Notes: a model not told the origin generated them from the letters alone. A stretch of DNA of 64,000 nt from Carallia brachiata (GCA_021464245.1 JADCRB010000151.1:976947-1040946); one strand, 5' to 3'; positions 24,180 through 37,090 are shown, counted from the first letter of the stretch. Numbers and translations: made by a program.

Positions 24180-25982
24180 TTAAAGTTTTGTTCTTGTAAT
24201 TCAAATGACAGCAAAATTATATTAATAAAAAAAATAAGTTTTGATCTTCTCAACTGTTTCATTTTCTTAATCAGATGATCTAAATCTAGGATGTCTAAAA
24301 AAAAATGTTGGATTTATAGATATAAATAATGGTGTAATTGTGTTGGGATGGATTTTTTGCCGCTCGATTGAAACAATTGTGATGGTAATTTGTTCCATAA
24401 CTTGTCCTAAAATCATTCAGGTTTCGGGCACTGCAAGTTCCCAAGTACGACGCTTTGAGAAAATCAAGATGAAGCGGGGAATTCAGCCGCTGCCAGCCGA
24501 GGATGTCCGGATGTTCAGCTATTCTTACTGACTTGATCTAATTAAGTCTTGTGGGACAAGTGATTTGGATGCCCCTTTTCGGCTTTTAGTGATTTTGGTG
24601 CCCCTTTTCGCTTTTTATCTGTTTAAGATTGTTTAAAACAAGAGTAACTTATCATTCAGGCTATCTACCCACCGCCATGATGGGACCACTAAATCACTCT
24701 TCCCTTGTCCTGGTAACATTCTTTTCTGAGCTAGTTTTGTTGTATCGTAATGCTATTTGATTAATCTATGTGCTTCTTTTGGCCTGTTCTTACGATTGTA
24801 TCCCAACGTCTCTGGAGAAAAAGGCAAATGGATTTCGGACCACCCAATTGGAATAAATTAGAGGTGTCTTGCTTGCTTGTTTACGAGGCCAACGGATACA
24901 TAGAGCGGTCCATTTTTGGTCCCTCGCAATAAAAGATAACAGTATACTGTTGAAATGCTTTTAGGTGGAAAAGTCCCCTTTTTCGCCAACCTTTTCTCTG
25001 AGGTGGTCCCTGGGCATGGCCGCCTGCTTTTAAGTCTGCAACCAATTGTGGAGTGCATGTTCGTAGATTCTGCCATGTCAACGAAGCTTTAAGACATATT
25101 CCCCCCTAAAATCTTTGACGAATTGTTAGGTGATGGTTGTTCATTTAAAAAAAAAAAAAAGAAAAAAAAAAGAATTCTTAGGTGATGGGTAGAGCCAACC
25201 AGTAATACATAGGCATGTGGCATATGGATCCCACGACAGAATAATAAAAGAATTATTAACGGGAAACGACTGGGCTTCCTACCTTTTTTTTTTTTTTTTA
25301 TTATTTTGACAGAAGGCCTCCTGCTTTCTTCTCTGTCATCTCTGGGCTTTCAATTCCAACTTCTATTTCCTCAAAAAGAATTTAAAAATAAAAAAATAAA
25401 ATTTCAACGTCTGTCTGCGACTTTTTAATCGCATCTGCAAGAACAAACTCTTCTACGGTAAGAACTTGGCCTGGTGATTTTTTTTTTTTTTTCGTGAGAA
25501 ACTTGGCCGGGTGATTTGGAGTCATTTGATTCTTGTAAGATTTGAGAATGTTTGCCGTCGGGCGGTCTAACCTTCAGTCTATTTCGATATTAATCATTTG
25601 TTTTAATGAGGGAATAATTGATTTTTTTTTTTTTTTTGAGAATTACAAAAGGAAATAATTGATTGAAGTCAAAAGTTTATATCAATCACATTTTTCCGAC
25701 ACTAGCACGCTTGTTAGCATGGATCTATTATTAAAATACCTTTATATCATGTGGCGGTCCATACCTGGTTATGACGGACAACTGAACACAATATCTCCCA
25801 TTTTATTTTTTTTTTCTAAAATTAAAAGAAAAGAAAAGAAAAAAATAATAATATGTGGCAACAGTATTATCCATTTGATTAATTAATACATAAACAATGT
25901 CAAATTGCCAATCACCATCAGCATCATTCACATTCCGAACGCTGCCAAATTGCCTAAGGGCCTCTTAATCGCCTGTCCGGGA
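24180..25982. other. Intergenic
   Basis: The left 200 bp or so is the probable 3' UTR of the glucanase gene, followed by AT-rich DNA with poly(A) and poly(T) runs near 25147-25170, 25285-25299, 25479-25492 and 25621-25637. No frame here has recognisable product features. Confidence 0.5.
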
Positions 25983-26225
25983 CTAATGGCGGCATCGATG
26001 GATGGAAGAGCAGCCACGGTTGTAGCCGTGGTTAGCACGTTGGGGAGGCATGTTCTTTTCCTTTTCTCTAATGCACCCGGGCAGGGTATACCCAGATTTT
26101 TTGCAGGGGTCAATAACGCCTGGATCCAGCATCTTCGTTGCCTCAACTTGGTTGAACATCATCATGCTAATTAGAGCCAAACACAAGATGCATGTCTTTA
26201 ACCATCCGGGCAGACCCATCGTCAC
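25983..26225 (-). CDS. RALF-like signalling peptide
   Basis: Predicted secreted rapid-alkalinisation-factor-like peptide. These are cysteine-rich hormones perceived by Catharanthus-type receptor kinases and cell-wall LRX proteins. The single-exon frame has 80 residues. A signal peptide (MTMGLPGWLKTCILCLALIS and on to VEA) is followed by about 51 residues with four cysteines in RALF spacing: C, nine residues, C (PCKKSGYTLPGC), then RGCSSIHRC with five residues between the last two. The ANHGYNRGC stretch matches the family ANPYxRGC motif. It lacks the RRxL protease site and YISY motif of long RALFs, as in the short divergent RALF clade. A TA microsatellite lies about 105-130 bp upstream. A paralogue with the same orientation lies about 2.1 kb upstream. 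Confidence 0.8.
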   Translation of the reverse strand: MTMGLPGWLKTCILCLALISMMMFNQVEATKMLDPGVIDPCKKSGYTLPGCIREKEKNMPPQRANHGYNRGCSSIHRCRH

Positions 26226-26322
26226 TGACTCAACAGCAACCTACAAATTTTGCTCTGTTACTGCAATATTTCTTCGCTGCAAAATGTTGCCGGGGTTATC
26301 TTGGCTACAATGAGCTCGCAAA

Positions 26323-26362
<40 letters not shown>

Positions 26363-28338
26363 TTTATTTTTTATTTTTTTTTGATTTGATTTCCCTTTAA
26401 CAAATTGCCTAAAATTGGTAAGATCTGATAACAGTTTGCCGTTGGTAAATAGTTTTGATTGAATGGTCCTTGAGGATGCATTAGTTGAATATATGCTATT
26501 TTGACCATGGGCTTCAGGTAGGGTAGTTTATGCCACGGTCATTCTTATCTTAATAAGAGTTGAAACATTCTTAATGGCTTAATTTATCAACCTATTGTTT
26601 TCTTCACGGTAATTCTGTAGGTTATTGTTTCTTCGCAGGAGCACGTTGCATTTCCAATTTTTTCAGGCCGCAATTAACCACTTTTGATAATAAATCCCGT
26701 TACATAGACAAGGCTCTTGGATACAGGCGAGACGGGTGGAGTAAGCACTGTGCAGATGTCGCACACTTTTTTTTTGACAAAAACCATATAATATGCAAAA
26801 CAGATTAGGTAATATGTGCAAATGAGTATCATACAATATCTGCACCCAACATTAACAGAAGTAATATTTGATAAACATTTTTAAATGTTGTTGTTTGCTG
26901 GTAATTTCTCCTAAAAATAGAGATATGACTAAAAAAGTAGCACTGTGATATTTTTTGATTAAAATAATTGTTACTAGATAATATTGGATTAAAAATTATG
27001 CTTGATTACTTATAATCCATAACTTTTTTTATATTTCCAAAATTAAAATTTTGGACCCAAATAATTATTTTACTATTCAAACAACAATAAAAAATACAAA
27101 TATAAGTTACATAACTAAAACACTACAAACTAATTTTATTTAACGACAATAATAATTAATAATAAGTGATGGTGATCCGCACCAGCTTAACCAAATAGAC
27201 GCATAAACTAGAGCCCACGGCCCATGCAACGCCAAGCTCGTCATAATCCCTTGATCAGTCCTGACTGCTGAGACCTTTATTCGATTGGCACTGCCAAGAT
27301 TGACCCTTTTTTGGAAGCGGCAATAACTAGTAGTCTCTAAACTTGGCTTGAGAATCTATAGGTATTGAATTATGTACCCAAAAAAAAAATCTACATACAT
27401 TGAATCATTATTAATTAGCATGGTTGCTAAGACTGGATTCTCTTTCTTGGACAAGTTATCTAATGCATATATCTTTACTAATTAATCAATTTCTAAATGC
27501 TTACCATTTTCTCATTAAATTATCTTAAACAGGATCTTTTGGCTAAACTTTACCTTAGTTCATCTTCACGGTCTATTTACACACAAGAGTAACCTCATCA
27601 AATTATCATTAATTAGAATACAAAACCCATAATTAGGCAGGATAAAAGGATGCCATCATTCCGCTTATGCTTGCCGCTGTCCGTCTTTCAGACCTCTTTG
27701 CTCCGTCTAGCAGTAATTGATTTACCATTATTCTTGCGCACCATCCGTTCCTGTTGGGAAAAATAAAGAAAATTTAACATTCCTCTCGTTGTTTTCCAAA
27801 TTTGCAAATTTTATGGTTATTTTAGAAAATTTTTCCCCTTGCAGATGTCTTATGACTATCGTTTAACTTCTCTCTCTCTCTCTTTTTTTTGTTAATACGA
27901 GCATCATCAAAAATTTTAACCGTTGCAATCATGCAAATGCGCATAATTTGATCGATGGCTATTATGATATCCTTTTTGGAATTGGATAATTTAGGTAACA
28001 AAAGTCCATTACTGATCTTAATGCTCCTTCCATTCAAGTACTAATCAAACTCATAACTAGCTCATACAAGTTAGTGAAAAAAAAATAAATGACAAGAAAA
28101 ATATATTATATGTGATAAATGATAATAAATATTACGAAAATTTTTTGCACGAAACTTCACAAATAACAATTAAAGTTTTAATATTTAAAGTAATATTAAG
28201 TATATTTAAGATTTAATTTTAAAAAATTACAGTAAAATTATCGAAAACTTTGGAAAGTAAATTTTTGTGTGATATATCGCTGCTTAAATGTGGAAACGGG
28301 ATAGGACAAATTTCTGGAAAGTAGCCAAAACGACGTGA
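26226..28338. other. Intergenic between the two RALF-like genes
   Basis: AT-rich with a (TA)n microsatellite at about 26329-26354 followed by a T-rich run. Nothing else with coding support. Both promoters of the RALF-like genes must lie on the higher-coordinate side of each gene, so the right part here is probably 3' flank of the second gene. Confidence 0.5.
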
Positions 28339-28560
28339 TTACGTGCGGCAGCGAGTGGTGTGGCTGCAGCCACGGCCAGCTCCGGGGTTGGCTCGTCGAG
28401 GAGGGGCCTTCAGTTCTTCCTCTTTATAACACCCGGGCAACGTATACCCAGATCTTTTGCAAGCGTTCAGCGCCCCGAGATCAAGATTCTGTGCCGCCTC
28501 CACTTGGCTATAGAAGAAAACCATGCTAATCAGTGCGAAGCACAGCAGGAACGAGTTCAT
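28339..28560 (-). CDS. RALF-like signalling peptide
   Basis: Second RALF-like gene, 73 residues from ATG at 28560. The frame stays open upstream to 28614, but the Met before NSFLLCFALISMVFF gives a normal signal peptide (cleavage likely after VEA) and was chosen. The mature part of about 50 residues starts with AQNLDLGALNACKRSGYTLP. Its four cysteines keep the family spacing (ACKRSGYTLPGC with nine residues between, then RGCSHTTRC with five). No RRxL site is present. Compared with the neighbour at 26.0 kb, LD-G, SGYTLPGC, PP-RAN and RGCS are shared, so the two arose by duplication and have diverged substantially. In the ANPY motif the tyrosine is replaced (ANPGAGRGC). A TATA-like AAATATAATA lies near 28661-28670 on the minus strand. 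Confidence 0.8.
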   Translation of the reverse strand: MNSFLLCFALISMVFFYSQVEAAQNLDLGALNACKRSGYTLPGCYKEEELKAPPRRANPGAGRGCSHTTRCRT

Positions 28561-28815
28561 TTTTGACAGAGCCACGATGTTCAATACAATATATGATGAA
28601 ATTAATGGTTGCATCTTTCTTTTTGATTCTTGGTTTCTGCTTCACTGGATGGATGAGACTTATTATATTTACCCCCACATCGTGGATCAAATTTAAGAAA
28701 TTTACTTAAGAATAGTAGCAGCCAGCGAGCTTCTCTCGGACGCAATTAGTTTTGCACGAATGGTCCGAAATCGTCTATATCTGTACGCCGTCGTAGCATT
28801 AATCGTTTGGAAAAA

Positions 28816-29041
28816 GTTTGGGATCCATACTATAGTAGTTATATTTGATATATATATTATGACAATTTTATTCATTTCTATAATAAATTTAATAAAATAT
28901 GATATAAGAAATTAACACGTTATTTTTTGTTATAAAAACTATAAGTTTTGTTGTAAAAACTATAAATTTTATCATAAAAATAAATAAATTCGTCACAATA
29001 TGAATATCAAATATGATTACCATCATATACAGATCCCAAAC
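28816..29041. mobile_element. MITE with perfect 10-bp terminal inverted repeats
   Basis: GTTTGGGATC at 28816-28825 is matched by its exact complement GATCCCAAAC at 29032-29041, and similarity continues inward (TTTGATAT, then ATTATGAC facing GTCACAATATGAATATCAAA). The element is 226 bp, non-coding and foldable. A diverged relative lies at about 48224-48412. Confidence 0.75.
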
Positions 29042-29095
29042 TGAACTTTAGTCATTTTATCCAAGTAACTAACCGGTCTGTTTACTATAATTTAG

Positions 29096-29350
29096 CGTTT
29101 ATACTTTGTTTCGTAAAATATAAGAAAGAAAAAAAAAAGACAAAAAAAGTAAAATATTTTTTATTTAATTTTTTTATTTTTTATTAATTTAAATAATTAA
29201 TTTTTATTTTTTCATAAATTATTATTTATTTTTTTTCTTATAATTTTTTAATCATTATTTTTTATCTATTATAATATTATTATTATTATACTATTTTTTA
29301 TTTCTTTTCTTTTTCTCTTACTTTCTACCAAATTAAACAAAGCATTATAT
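29096..29350. mobile_element. MITE-like element
   Basis: The left end contains ACTTTGTTTCGTAAAATATA and the right end, inverted, GCTTTGTTTAATTTGGTAG, both followed by AGAAAG. The interior is AT-rich. The ends resemble those of the element at 20.9 kb. Boundaries are approximate and no target-site duplication was established. Confidence 0.4.
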
Positions 29351-31201
29351 TCCATCCGTCAATCGCTATTCCATGAGATATTTGTTCGGTTAGATGCTTC
29401 TTTGAGTTGGACATTTTTCCTCATAACTACGTCACATACCACTCCAAGTGGTAATTTAATTGATGTTTTGGCGTACTTCATACGTGTCTGATTGAGTTTT
29501 AATAACTATATTTAAAAATAATGATCTCTTTTTACTATTAATTTAATTATATATACGTAATATTAATTCTAACCTTACTAATACAATGGTCAATTTGAGG
29601 AAGTTTAATTGAATTAAATAATATTCAGATAATAAATCTTTTTTATAGAAGAAAATGAACAAAAATAACAACAATAACCTTAATTTTAGTGCACAAATGT
29701 AATTATTAATATATTTGTAATATATTTTTTTTTACAAAAAAAAAGAAAGCTACCCCATATATTTCTTTGGAAAATGTTACAGCAATAAATAATTTTTTTT
29801 ATTATTTTAAAAAAATTTGAAGGAAATTTAAAAAGTTTTTTTTTAACAAATCTCATAAATAGTATTTATGATAATATTTATTTGAATCTAAATTTGAGCT
29901 CAGTATGTCTAACGGGATTCTATTTCTTTTGGTTACGTTACCCATCCAGTGTTCTGCCTTCAATTTTTTTTTCCTTCCTTTTTTTTTTTTTACATTTCCA
30001 AACAGAACGAAATTCAAAAGAGACTAAAATAAGCGATCAATTATCATAATTAATTAAGCCGAAGAAATAAAATTTTGAGACTCTTGAATTATATCATTAA
30101 AATTAGATTTTATCAGTACTCTCAATAGTCGCAATAAATATAAAATAAAAGGTTAGATATAAAAAATTGAAGATACCTACTAAAAAATAATTATATAAAC
30201 GACATTTTTTTTTGTTTGGATCCAATTAAAGAAATTATTTTAAATTATCAAAACTTCGAAGTAGGAAGAGCGAGAGAGTGAGAAAGCGAAAGCTGCCAAA
30301 AAACTATAAAGTTTTTGATAAGTATGAATAAACTATAAGGATAATGTATGCCAACGAACACTTGATGACAATGCTGGCTATTGGAATCAATTTTCTATGC
30401 TTTATCTAACATTAAATTTGTACGTCATTTCTTGGGATATTTGTCGCCTTTATGCGTCGCTAGTATTCGGGGTAGCCCACCGTTTTGATTCCATTGTTGT
30501 TTCCAGAATAACAAAAATCATTTATTAAATACAATTTCTAACATCCCGGGCCTGCGAGCCCCTATCCAAAATGCTCCCACTTCGGGGGATTTAGCGACTT
30601 TACTTTTTTTCAGGGTGCTGTGCATATTTTTAGATCAACTCTCTTTCCTTTTTTTTTATTTTTGTTAATATTTACGCCTAACTTTTTCCAAAAACAATAT
30701 CCTTCCTCCAGATATTTTGGCTCGCAGAAGTGGGCCAATCGAAAAAAAACGAAAAAAACAAAAAGTGTAACGGAAGCAAAATTGAATGGTGATAAATAAC
30801 TTTACTATCTCAGAGATGATGTCTGCTTATCAGTTTAGAACTAAAGGGAGTTGACAATGTGTCTGAATATAATTGTATTTTTAATTTTTGTAATGTGGTT
30901 TTTATTTGTTGTAATAAAAAAAAATTAAATATATTTTTATTGTAAATAATAAAAATATAATTATATAAAATAAAGACATAATTATATTCGAACGTATTTT
31001 TAAAATTAATTTTATTGATTTTTTTTTTTTTTGTTATAGCTGAAGTTTTTTTCTGAAACTCAACCAATGAGATGAGTCATTCATCTGCCCAGTTGGCAAG
31101 TTGACTGCCGCTTAAAATATCACGACACGCCACTCTTACTCGCAGAGTTGAGCTACAATTACGGTCATCTGATTCCTTATCCATATCTCAGTCCTCAGGG
31201 T

Positions 31202-31209
31202 TATATAAA
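31202..31209 (+). promoter_or_regulatory. TATA box of the UV-B-induced protein gene
   Basis: TATATAAA lies 70 bp upstream of the start codon at 31279, a normal plant spacing for a short 5' UTR. Confidence 0.6.
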
Positions 31210-31278
31210 CGTTGTCTTACCATTTCCTGGGCCAAATCAAAATTCCTAGATTGCTGCTAAATTCTCCTCTAGGTTTTG

Positions 31279-33347
31279 ATGGACTATAGCCTCCCCACAT
31301 ACAAATCCCTTTCCTTCCAGTTTTTACCGTCCGCGGTAAAATCGCGCAGTTCGCTGTCAAATTCCGCTTCCGATTTCGTTACTCTGTTTGGCGGGAAAGG
31401 AGTACGACCGCCGGCGGCTGTGGTTGTGGCAAAAGCGGGGTGGTCCAGCCACTGCGAGCCGAGCAGTAGCCGTAGCAGCAGCTTTAGCTTGAACACTCCG
31501 TTGGAGCCGCGTTCGGTCGCAGGGAAGTATTTGACCATCGTCTTTCAAAATCAAAAGCAGTTCTTTCACGCGGCGGCCGCCGATGAGTTGAAGCTGTTGG
31601 CGAACGAGAGGGATGACGCCATCTCTCGCATGTTACTTAGCTCCGGCTCCGATGAAGCTTCCCTTCACAAGTTCGTTCCTCGCTCCTGACTTTTTGGTTT
31701 TCCTGTCTTTCTTTCTCTTTTTTTTTCTATTCAAAGTGTTATCGGGTTTTCATCTGACCTGGGACCAAAAGCGTCTGTTACTGTGGCAAATAAAAGAAAT
31801 TGAGCCTGCCTTACTTGAACGATTTGGAGTCGGCCCCACTTGGGCTGTCGCTTTGGCTTGATTGAGCTTAAGAGCAAACATGGGTTTATCCTTATCACAA
31901 ACAGTCAGAGCTTGGCGACTGATATGTAGTTGATAAGGAATCCATAAGCAGTTGTTCAATTTTAAGCGTTCAGGTGGTTTTCATTTCTTGTGGCTTCAAG
32001 AGAGAATGAATTTATAGAACTGAGGGGTAAGTTTTACTTATGAAATGGTCGTAACTGTGTTGAAAGTATGATTTTCCCAGGTCACTCTCCGTGGTACAAA
32101 ATTTTGAAGACAGAATGGTGCTTTTTAGAGCTAGGCTTGTACTATTGGTTGTTTTTTTCGTTGGCGGAAGGCTAAGACGGAGTTTGATCCTGGGACTACA
32201 TTTGATTTTCCCTTGTTTGTTCCAACAGATATGTAGCTTCTTAACTGTTAATATAAATAACACAGAGGAACCATTCAAATTAAATGGCTACAATGCAGAG
32301 CGGTTGATTACAAAGATGGATGGCACCATATGCAATGCAAATATGTGATCATTGCAAACATGTGTCCAACCGGTGTAATGGATGTTCGCATTGCAGCTAT
32401 TGGCTATGATGACATATTGGAGAGATGAGTCACTGTAGCATAGTCGGTGGGCTTAGAGTTCTGTATTTGAATTTTTTGAAAAATATTGTGAGAGATCACT
32501 CTAATTTGACTTACTTGATATTTTGATAATCGTGAACGCCAGGAGGATTGCTCAACTTAAAGAGGAAGAGTGCCAAACTGCTGTTGAAGATGTTATGTAC
32601 ATGCTTATATTGTATAGATTCTCTGAAATCGGAGTTCCTTTGGTTCCAAAGCTGTCAAGGTGTGTTTATAATAGCAGACTAGAGATTTGGCCTTCAAAGG
32701 TTTGGGAGCTGGAGTCTATATATAGCTTTGAGGTTTTGGAGATGGTAAGGGAACATGTCTTTGCAGTGATTGGCTTGAGAGCAAATTCTAGTGTCACAGA
32801 AAATTGGGCAACAACTGAGATCGGACAATTCCATCTTGCCCGAGTGTATGCAGCCTCTGTCTTCTATGGTTACTTCTTGAAGTCTGCCTCCTTGAGGCAT
32901 AATCTGGAACAGTGTCTGGATCTGGGTCGCCAAATTCTTCATCTTGATAAAAATACAAGCTTCCAGTTTCCAGAGTCATTACCTTACTTATTTACCAATC
33001 TTGTTTTTGGTTGCAAAAGCAACATGAAATCCGCTTCTTTGTCAAGTGAAGAGCAAAGTAAGCAGGAATGGAAAGGTGGAAACTTTAAGTGCTTTGTGAT
33101 GGGATTTGATGCTGAAGCATTGCAGAGTCTTGCAAAACCAAAATCTGAGGAGGCTGTAAATTTGATCGAGAAACAAATTTGTGCACTTTTTGGCGATGAG
33201 GCGACTGACTTGCTTCAGAATGATAGCGTGATCTTGACCTCTTTTTTGAGTCTCAAGAGATTGGTTTTGGAAGCAGTTGCTTTTGGTTCTTTTCTCTGGG
33301 ACACAGAAGAGTATGTTAATTCTGTCTTTAAGCTTAAAGAAAACTAA
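31279..33347 (+). CDS. Chloroplast UV-B-induced protein At3g17800-like (DUF760)
   Basis: Member of the plant DUF760 family, typified by the Arabidopsis UV-B-induced protein At3g17800. The biochemical function is unknown. Two exons, 31279-31670 and 32543-33347, join as LHK-RIAQLKEEEC and give 398 residues, close to the roughly 420 of Arabidopsis. Residues 1 to about 60 are rich in Ser, Ala and basic residues with few acidic ones (MDYSLPTYKSLSFQFLPSAV), consistent with a chloroplast transit peptide. The conserved core includes VEDVMYMLILYRFSEIGVPL, VPKLSRCVYN, LEIWPSKVWELESIYS and EVLEMVREHVFAVIGL. A glutamine- and serine-rich stretch near residue 305 is followed by a conserved helical C-terminus. 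The 872-bp intron shows no other gene. Identification rests on the recalled family sequence. The UV response itself is not visible here. Confidence 0.88.
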
Positions 33348-35121
33348 AAGGAGAGAATCAGAAATGAAGCAAAGAATTGTAATATCTCTTTGTATATAGG
33401 AGAGTTTGTTTCCGCATTTGAATCTTTTGTAGCTGCTTAATGTTTCATTGTACAGTGTGCATCGATAACATAAATAATGAAAAGTTTTTAGGCTGTTGCA
33501 GATTTTTATGTCTATTGCAAAATGATTCCGATAGGTTAAATAGTTGAACATGTGGTTTGAGTTTTGGATTCTTGTTATTCCATCAGCAGCAAGAAGAACG
33601 TTATATTGACGCTAGTAGATCTACCAGGTACTCAGACGTCAAATGGTCTCTAACTAGGAAATATCTTATTTTTTGGATAAATTATCTTTGTGGTCCTTGA
33701 CATGGGCATTTTGGTGGTGGTCCTGGTGGACATGCAAAAACACACAATAAGCGGGGCAGACTTTGTGTCCTCTCCTGTACAAAAGATTCTTTTTTTTTTT
33801 TTTTTTGAGAGGACTGTCCAAAAGATTCTTAATAATTCACAAATGTAACATGATCTTTTTCTAGTGGATATAATGTAATTTCATAAATTTAAAAAAGTTA
33901 TGCAGCAATGTTGGTGAATCATCTCTAATTAAAGCTTCTTTTTTTCATCTTTTATATTTGTAGAATGAATGGGTTTCGTTTGAACGGATTGATAATGCTA
34001 TAGAACCCCTTTGAGACAATTCGCAGACGTACAAAGAGGACCTATTAGTAGTGGTATTGGTATTTTATTTGGCCTCTCCTTTCTCCAAAGATTTTGCAAT
34101 CGACTCATACTTCTCTTACTGAAGAAGTTTTAGCATTTCTTTACAGATGCAGAAGTGGCTGCTTCCCCTCCGGACAGACTGACGACTTTGTTTTTGTTCC
34201 AATCATATTCGGTTAGGCATTGCAGCTACTGTTTCTTTATTATGAAAGCAACTCATAGGCATTATGAACGGCGATAAAGAGTTCAAAAGTTTATGTTTAA
34301 CCTCAATGCTATTTTGACAGGTCCAGAAATCTAGTCAACTACGAAAGAGAAATGGCTTAGGTGCGATGTTGCGAAGTGCTGGGTCAGATTGATCGGATCC
34401 CATGGGGGAAAAAAATATCAATTATTGATTTAGCTTACAGCACTGCTTAAGTTTATCGACGTCATAGCTCATACGTGCTTAATTAATTAATTGGTTGAAA
34501 TCTTTCCCTTTGGTATGTTGTGGTTTATTTGGTATGTATTAGTTGAGATCTCTCAATTGAAAATGCGCCCGATGTTGATGCTGATGAGTGAGGACACCAA
34601 CTACCCCTTATTATACTTCACAAAAGCAGATCATCAAATTGATCAAATTTTAACGGATTCAACTAATTAGACCAATTAAACAACTCCTAATCAGTACTTG
34701 TACAACAAAATAGACAATTCTTTAACTTAAAAGCAATGAAGATATTGGTAGCAAAATAGATATTATACCAATTAGAGATAAATTGAGAAAATCATGTTTG
34801 TTGACCTGAACGCTACTTAAAGTGTTTCAATTGAGAAAAAAAAAGGTAGATTACAAGAGGAAAATAAGAGGAGGAAATGTGTCAACTTAAAAAATTTTGG
34901 TTAGGAAAATTTAAAACAATCATATAAAGGACAATCTTGATAACAAAATAGAGTGACACAAAAAGAAATTCATGTGGTTCATACAAATGAAATTTTGTTA
35001 CTTCTACTTTTGTGACTTTGTTCGTTGTTGTTTTCTCTTTATACCTGCCTCCACGAGTTTGCATTCTTCTTCTCTATTTATGAGACTCTTTTAAGTTTAT
35101 ATTTTCTACCACGACAGAGAA
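33348..35121. other. Intergenic
   Basis: 3' UTR of the DUF760 gene to about 33480, then AT-rich sequence with a T run near 33789-33806. No supported gene. Short open frames on the minus strand at 33042-33551 and 34882-35064 are shadows or chance. Confidence 0.5.
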
Positions 35122-35478
35122 ATGATAGTTTTCCTCATCAAGTTCATTTTCTTTGCCATTAGTGCGTCGACGAACCTAATTTCTCGCGCAATCTTCACCG
35201 CTACCGCTTATTTTGTGTTTTCGAGATGATAATGGAAGTGATTGGTAATTTGGTATCTAGTGCTTTCGAGCTACTCGTAAAGGCAATTGCAGGTTCTGCT
35301 TCTATTATGGGATCGGCCATTGGGGGTCTAGCAGAAAAGATGAGATCTTACCTGGAAGGATTGCTAACGGAATAGCCGGTGCTTGCTGAGGGGTTCCGGA
35401 GATGGTTTCAAGTATGGTTTCAGATTTGTAGAACAATTACCTGGAAGCACTAGCATACATGTCCAAGAAAACGCCTAA
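35122..35478 (+). pseudogene. Decayed gene for a small hydrophobic plant protein
   Basis: Three frame-shifted pieces read as one damaged protein. From ATG at 35122 a hydrophobic segment starts MIVFLIKFIFFAISASTNLI and stops at TGA near 35227. Overlapping that stop, a second frame (35226-35375) reads MIMEVIGNLVSSAFELLVKA, then GSAIGGLAEKMRSYLEGLL, and stops at TAG. A third piece reads MVSSMVSDL, stop, NNYLEALAY and, after a small shift, VQENA and a final TAA at 35476-35478. Fragment order and style match, from memory, an unnamed family of about 120-150 residues in woody dicots with one N-terminal membrane segment. A middle stretch appears deleted. At least two shifts and two stops make it non-functional unless the short second frame is itself translated. 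Confidence 0.5.
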
Positions 35479-36913
35479 AAGCCACTGACGTTTGCGTTGA
35501 CGTAACGTTACTTGTAGTGCACTGATTCGCCGGTGAAAAGTATTCTGTTTGTACAATACGACAGTGGAGCTCAGTTCGCAGATAGATACGCTCTTCAGAT
35601 TAATAGATTACCAGATGACTGGACTTGTTAGTGATCACTAGTGTATTGTGAAAGCCAGCTAGCAATAATTGTGGCAAGAGAAGTTTCCAATATTGTCTCT
35701 TCCCCTCGGCCATCGCCCGCGGGGTTTGCTCCTACATTTTAACGTAAACATTTTTTTTATTTTTCGGAGAGCATTGGGAGGTGCGAGCAGTAAGTTTGGT
35801 ACTGACAAAATTCAAACGCATAATTTGTTATATAAATTTAAATATTTTTAATTAATTATACTATATGAGCGGTGATCATTTCTTTGATTTTTAATTTAAC
35901 TATAATCCTACTAAAATGCTTTTAATCATTTATTACCATAGTCCATATTAATATATCCAAATTAGTTTAGATCTGAAAACAATCTCTCGTACATTCCTAA
36001 TAATTATGCTCTTCTTTCTTCTTCTCAATCATTTTCTTCTTTCGTCGTTAGAAAACCCAACAGAAAAGTCTCCCTGTTTCATATTTCATAAATATCCTCT
36101 CAACCTCCCTAATTGAATTTTTAATGTTTCTCATATATATTGATAGATACATCAAAAGTTTATCTACAAAAAATTGGAAACAAAAGAAAAAAAAAAAAGC
36201 AGAAAACTTATAAGTTGAATGGATGGACTTATCCGTGCATCGTTATACTTGGTGCTCCTTTTTAACATTTGGGTCCATCACCCTTGTTTTTTTTGTTGGG
36301 TATGGATGATCCAGACTTTTGGGCCTTCTGGCTTGCGGAAAAATCAAGACTGCATAATGCAAGCAGATTCACTGGATGTATTATGGAACACATCAAACCC
36401 AACAAATGGAACCCTATAGTTTTTGAAACGCGTCGCTAAAGCATTGAGATTTTTTTTTTTTTGAATTGGAGGTGAGATTGTTCTTTCTCCTCCTCAAGAT
36501 CAGAATGAGATATATGAGACGGGTGAAATTGGCGAATAAATTGATTGATCAAATCGAGACGCAACTTAACAATTGACCACTCTTTTTAGCCCGTAAAAAA
36601 CAACCAAAAAAAAAAAACGGTAAATTGCTCCCTCACAAATTTGTACAAAAGAAAGAGGATAGAAAAAGCTGTCAATAGTTTGATGAGATCGTTGGATTTG
36701 ACAATCTTTGTTCTTTTGTTCGCACGAGCGACAGACAGCAAAACATGCCAAACAACGGAACCTTTTATTATTGCATTGCCTTACAATCGTAGCACATTAT
36801 CCTCTTTTTGTTTTTTTCTTCTTGTTTTTTTTTTTAACGAAATCGCAGTCTATTATTTGATGGTGTATAGTCTATTTTAGCATGCGGGAGGTAACAGTTT
36901 GAACGGTGATTTA

Positions 36914-37090
36914 GGACGTATTTGTTTTGTATAAAAGATTTTATATAATTTTTTTTTATTTTTGGTGTTTATTTTATATAAAATAAATAGTTAACAAAAA
37001 ATTTTAAAAATTTTTTAGAATTTTCAGATAAAATAACTTAGTTCATATGAGTATAAGTTGTTTTACACGAAAAATACAAAATGTGTTTAA
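36914..37090. mobile_element. MITE-like element
   Basis: The left end GGACGTATTTGTTTTGTATA faces an inverted right end reading TTAAACACATTTTGTATTTT. It is about 177 bp, AT-rich and non-coding. The termini match imperfectly. Confidence 0.4.

Larger units (their letters stand above)
28671..31201. other. Intergenic, very AT-rich, transposon-bearing
   Basis: No supported gene. Two MITE-like elements at 28.8-29.0 and 29.1-29.35 kb are annotated separately. The rest is A/T-rich with many homopolymer runs. The frame at 30810-31067 on the minus strand is low-complexity and not supported. Confidence 0.5.
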
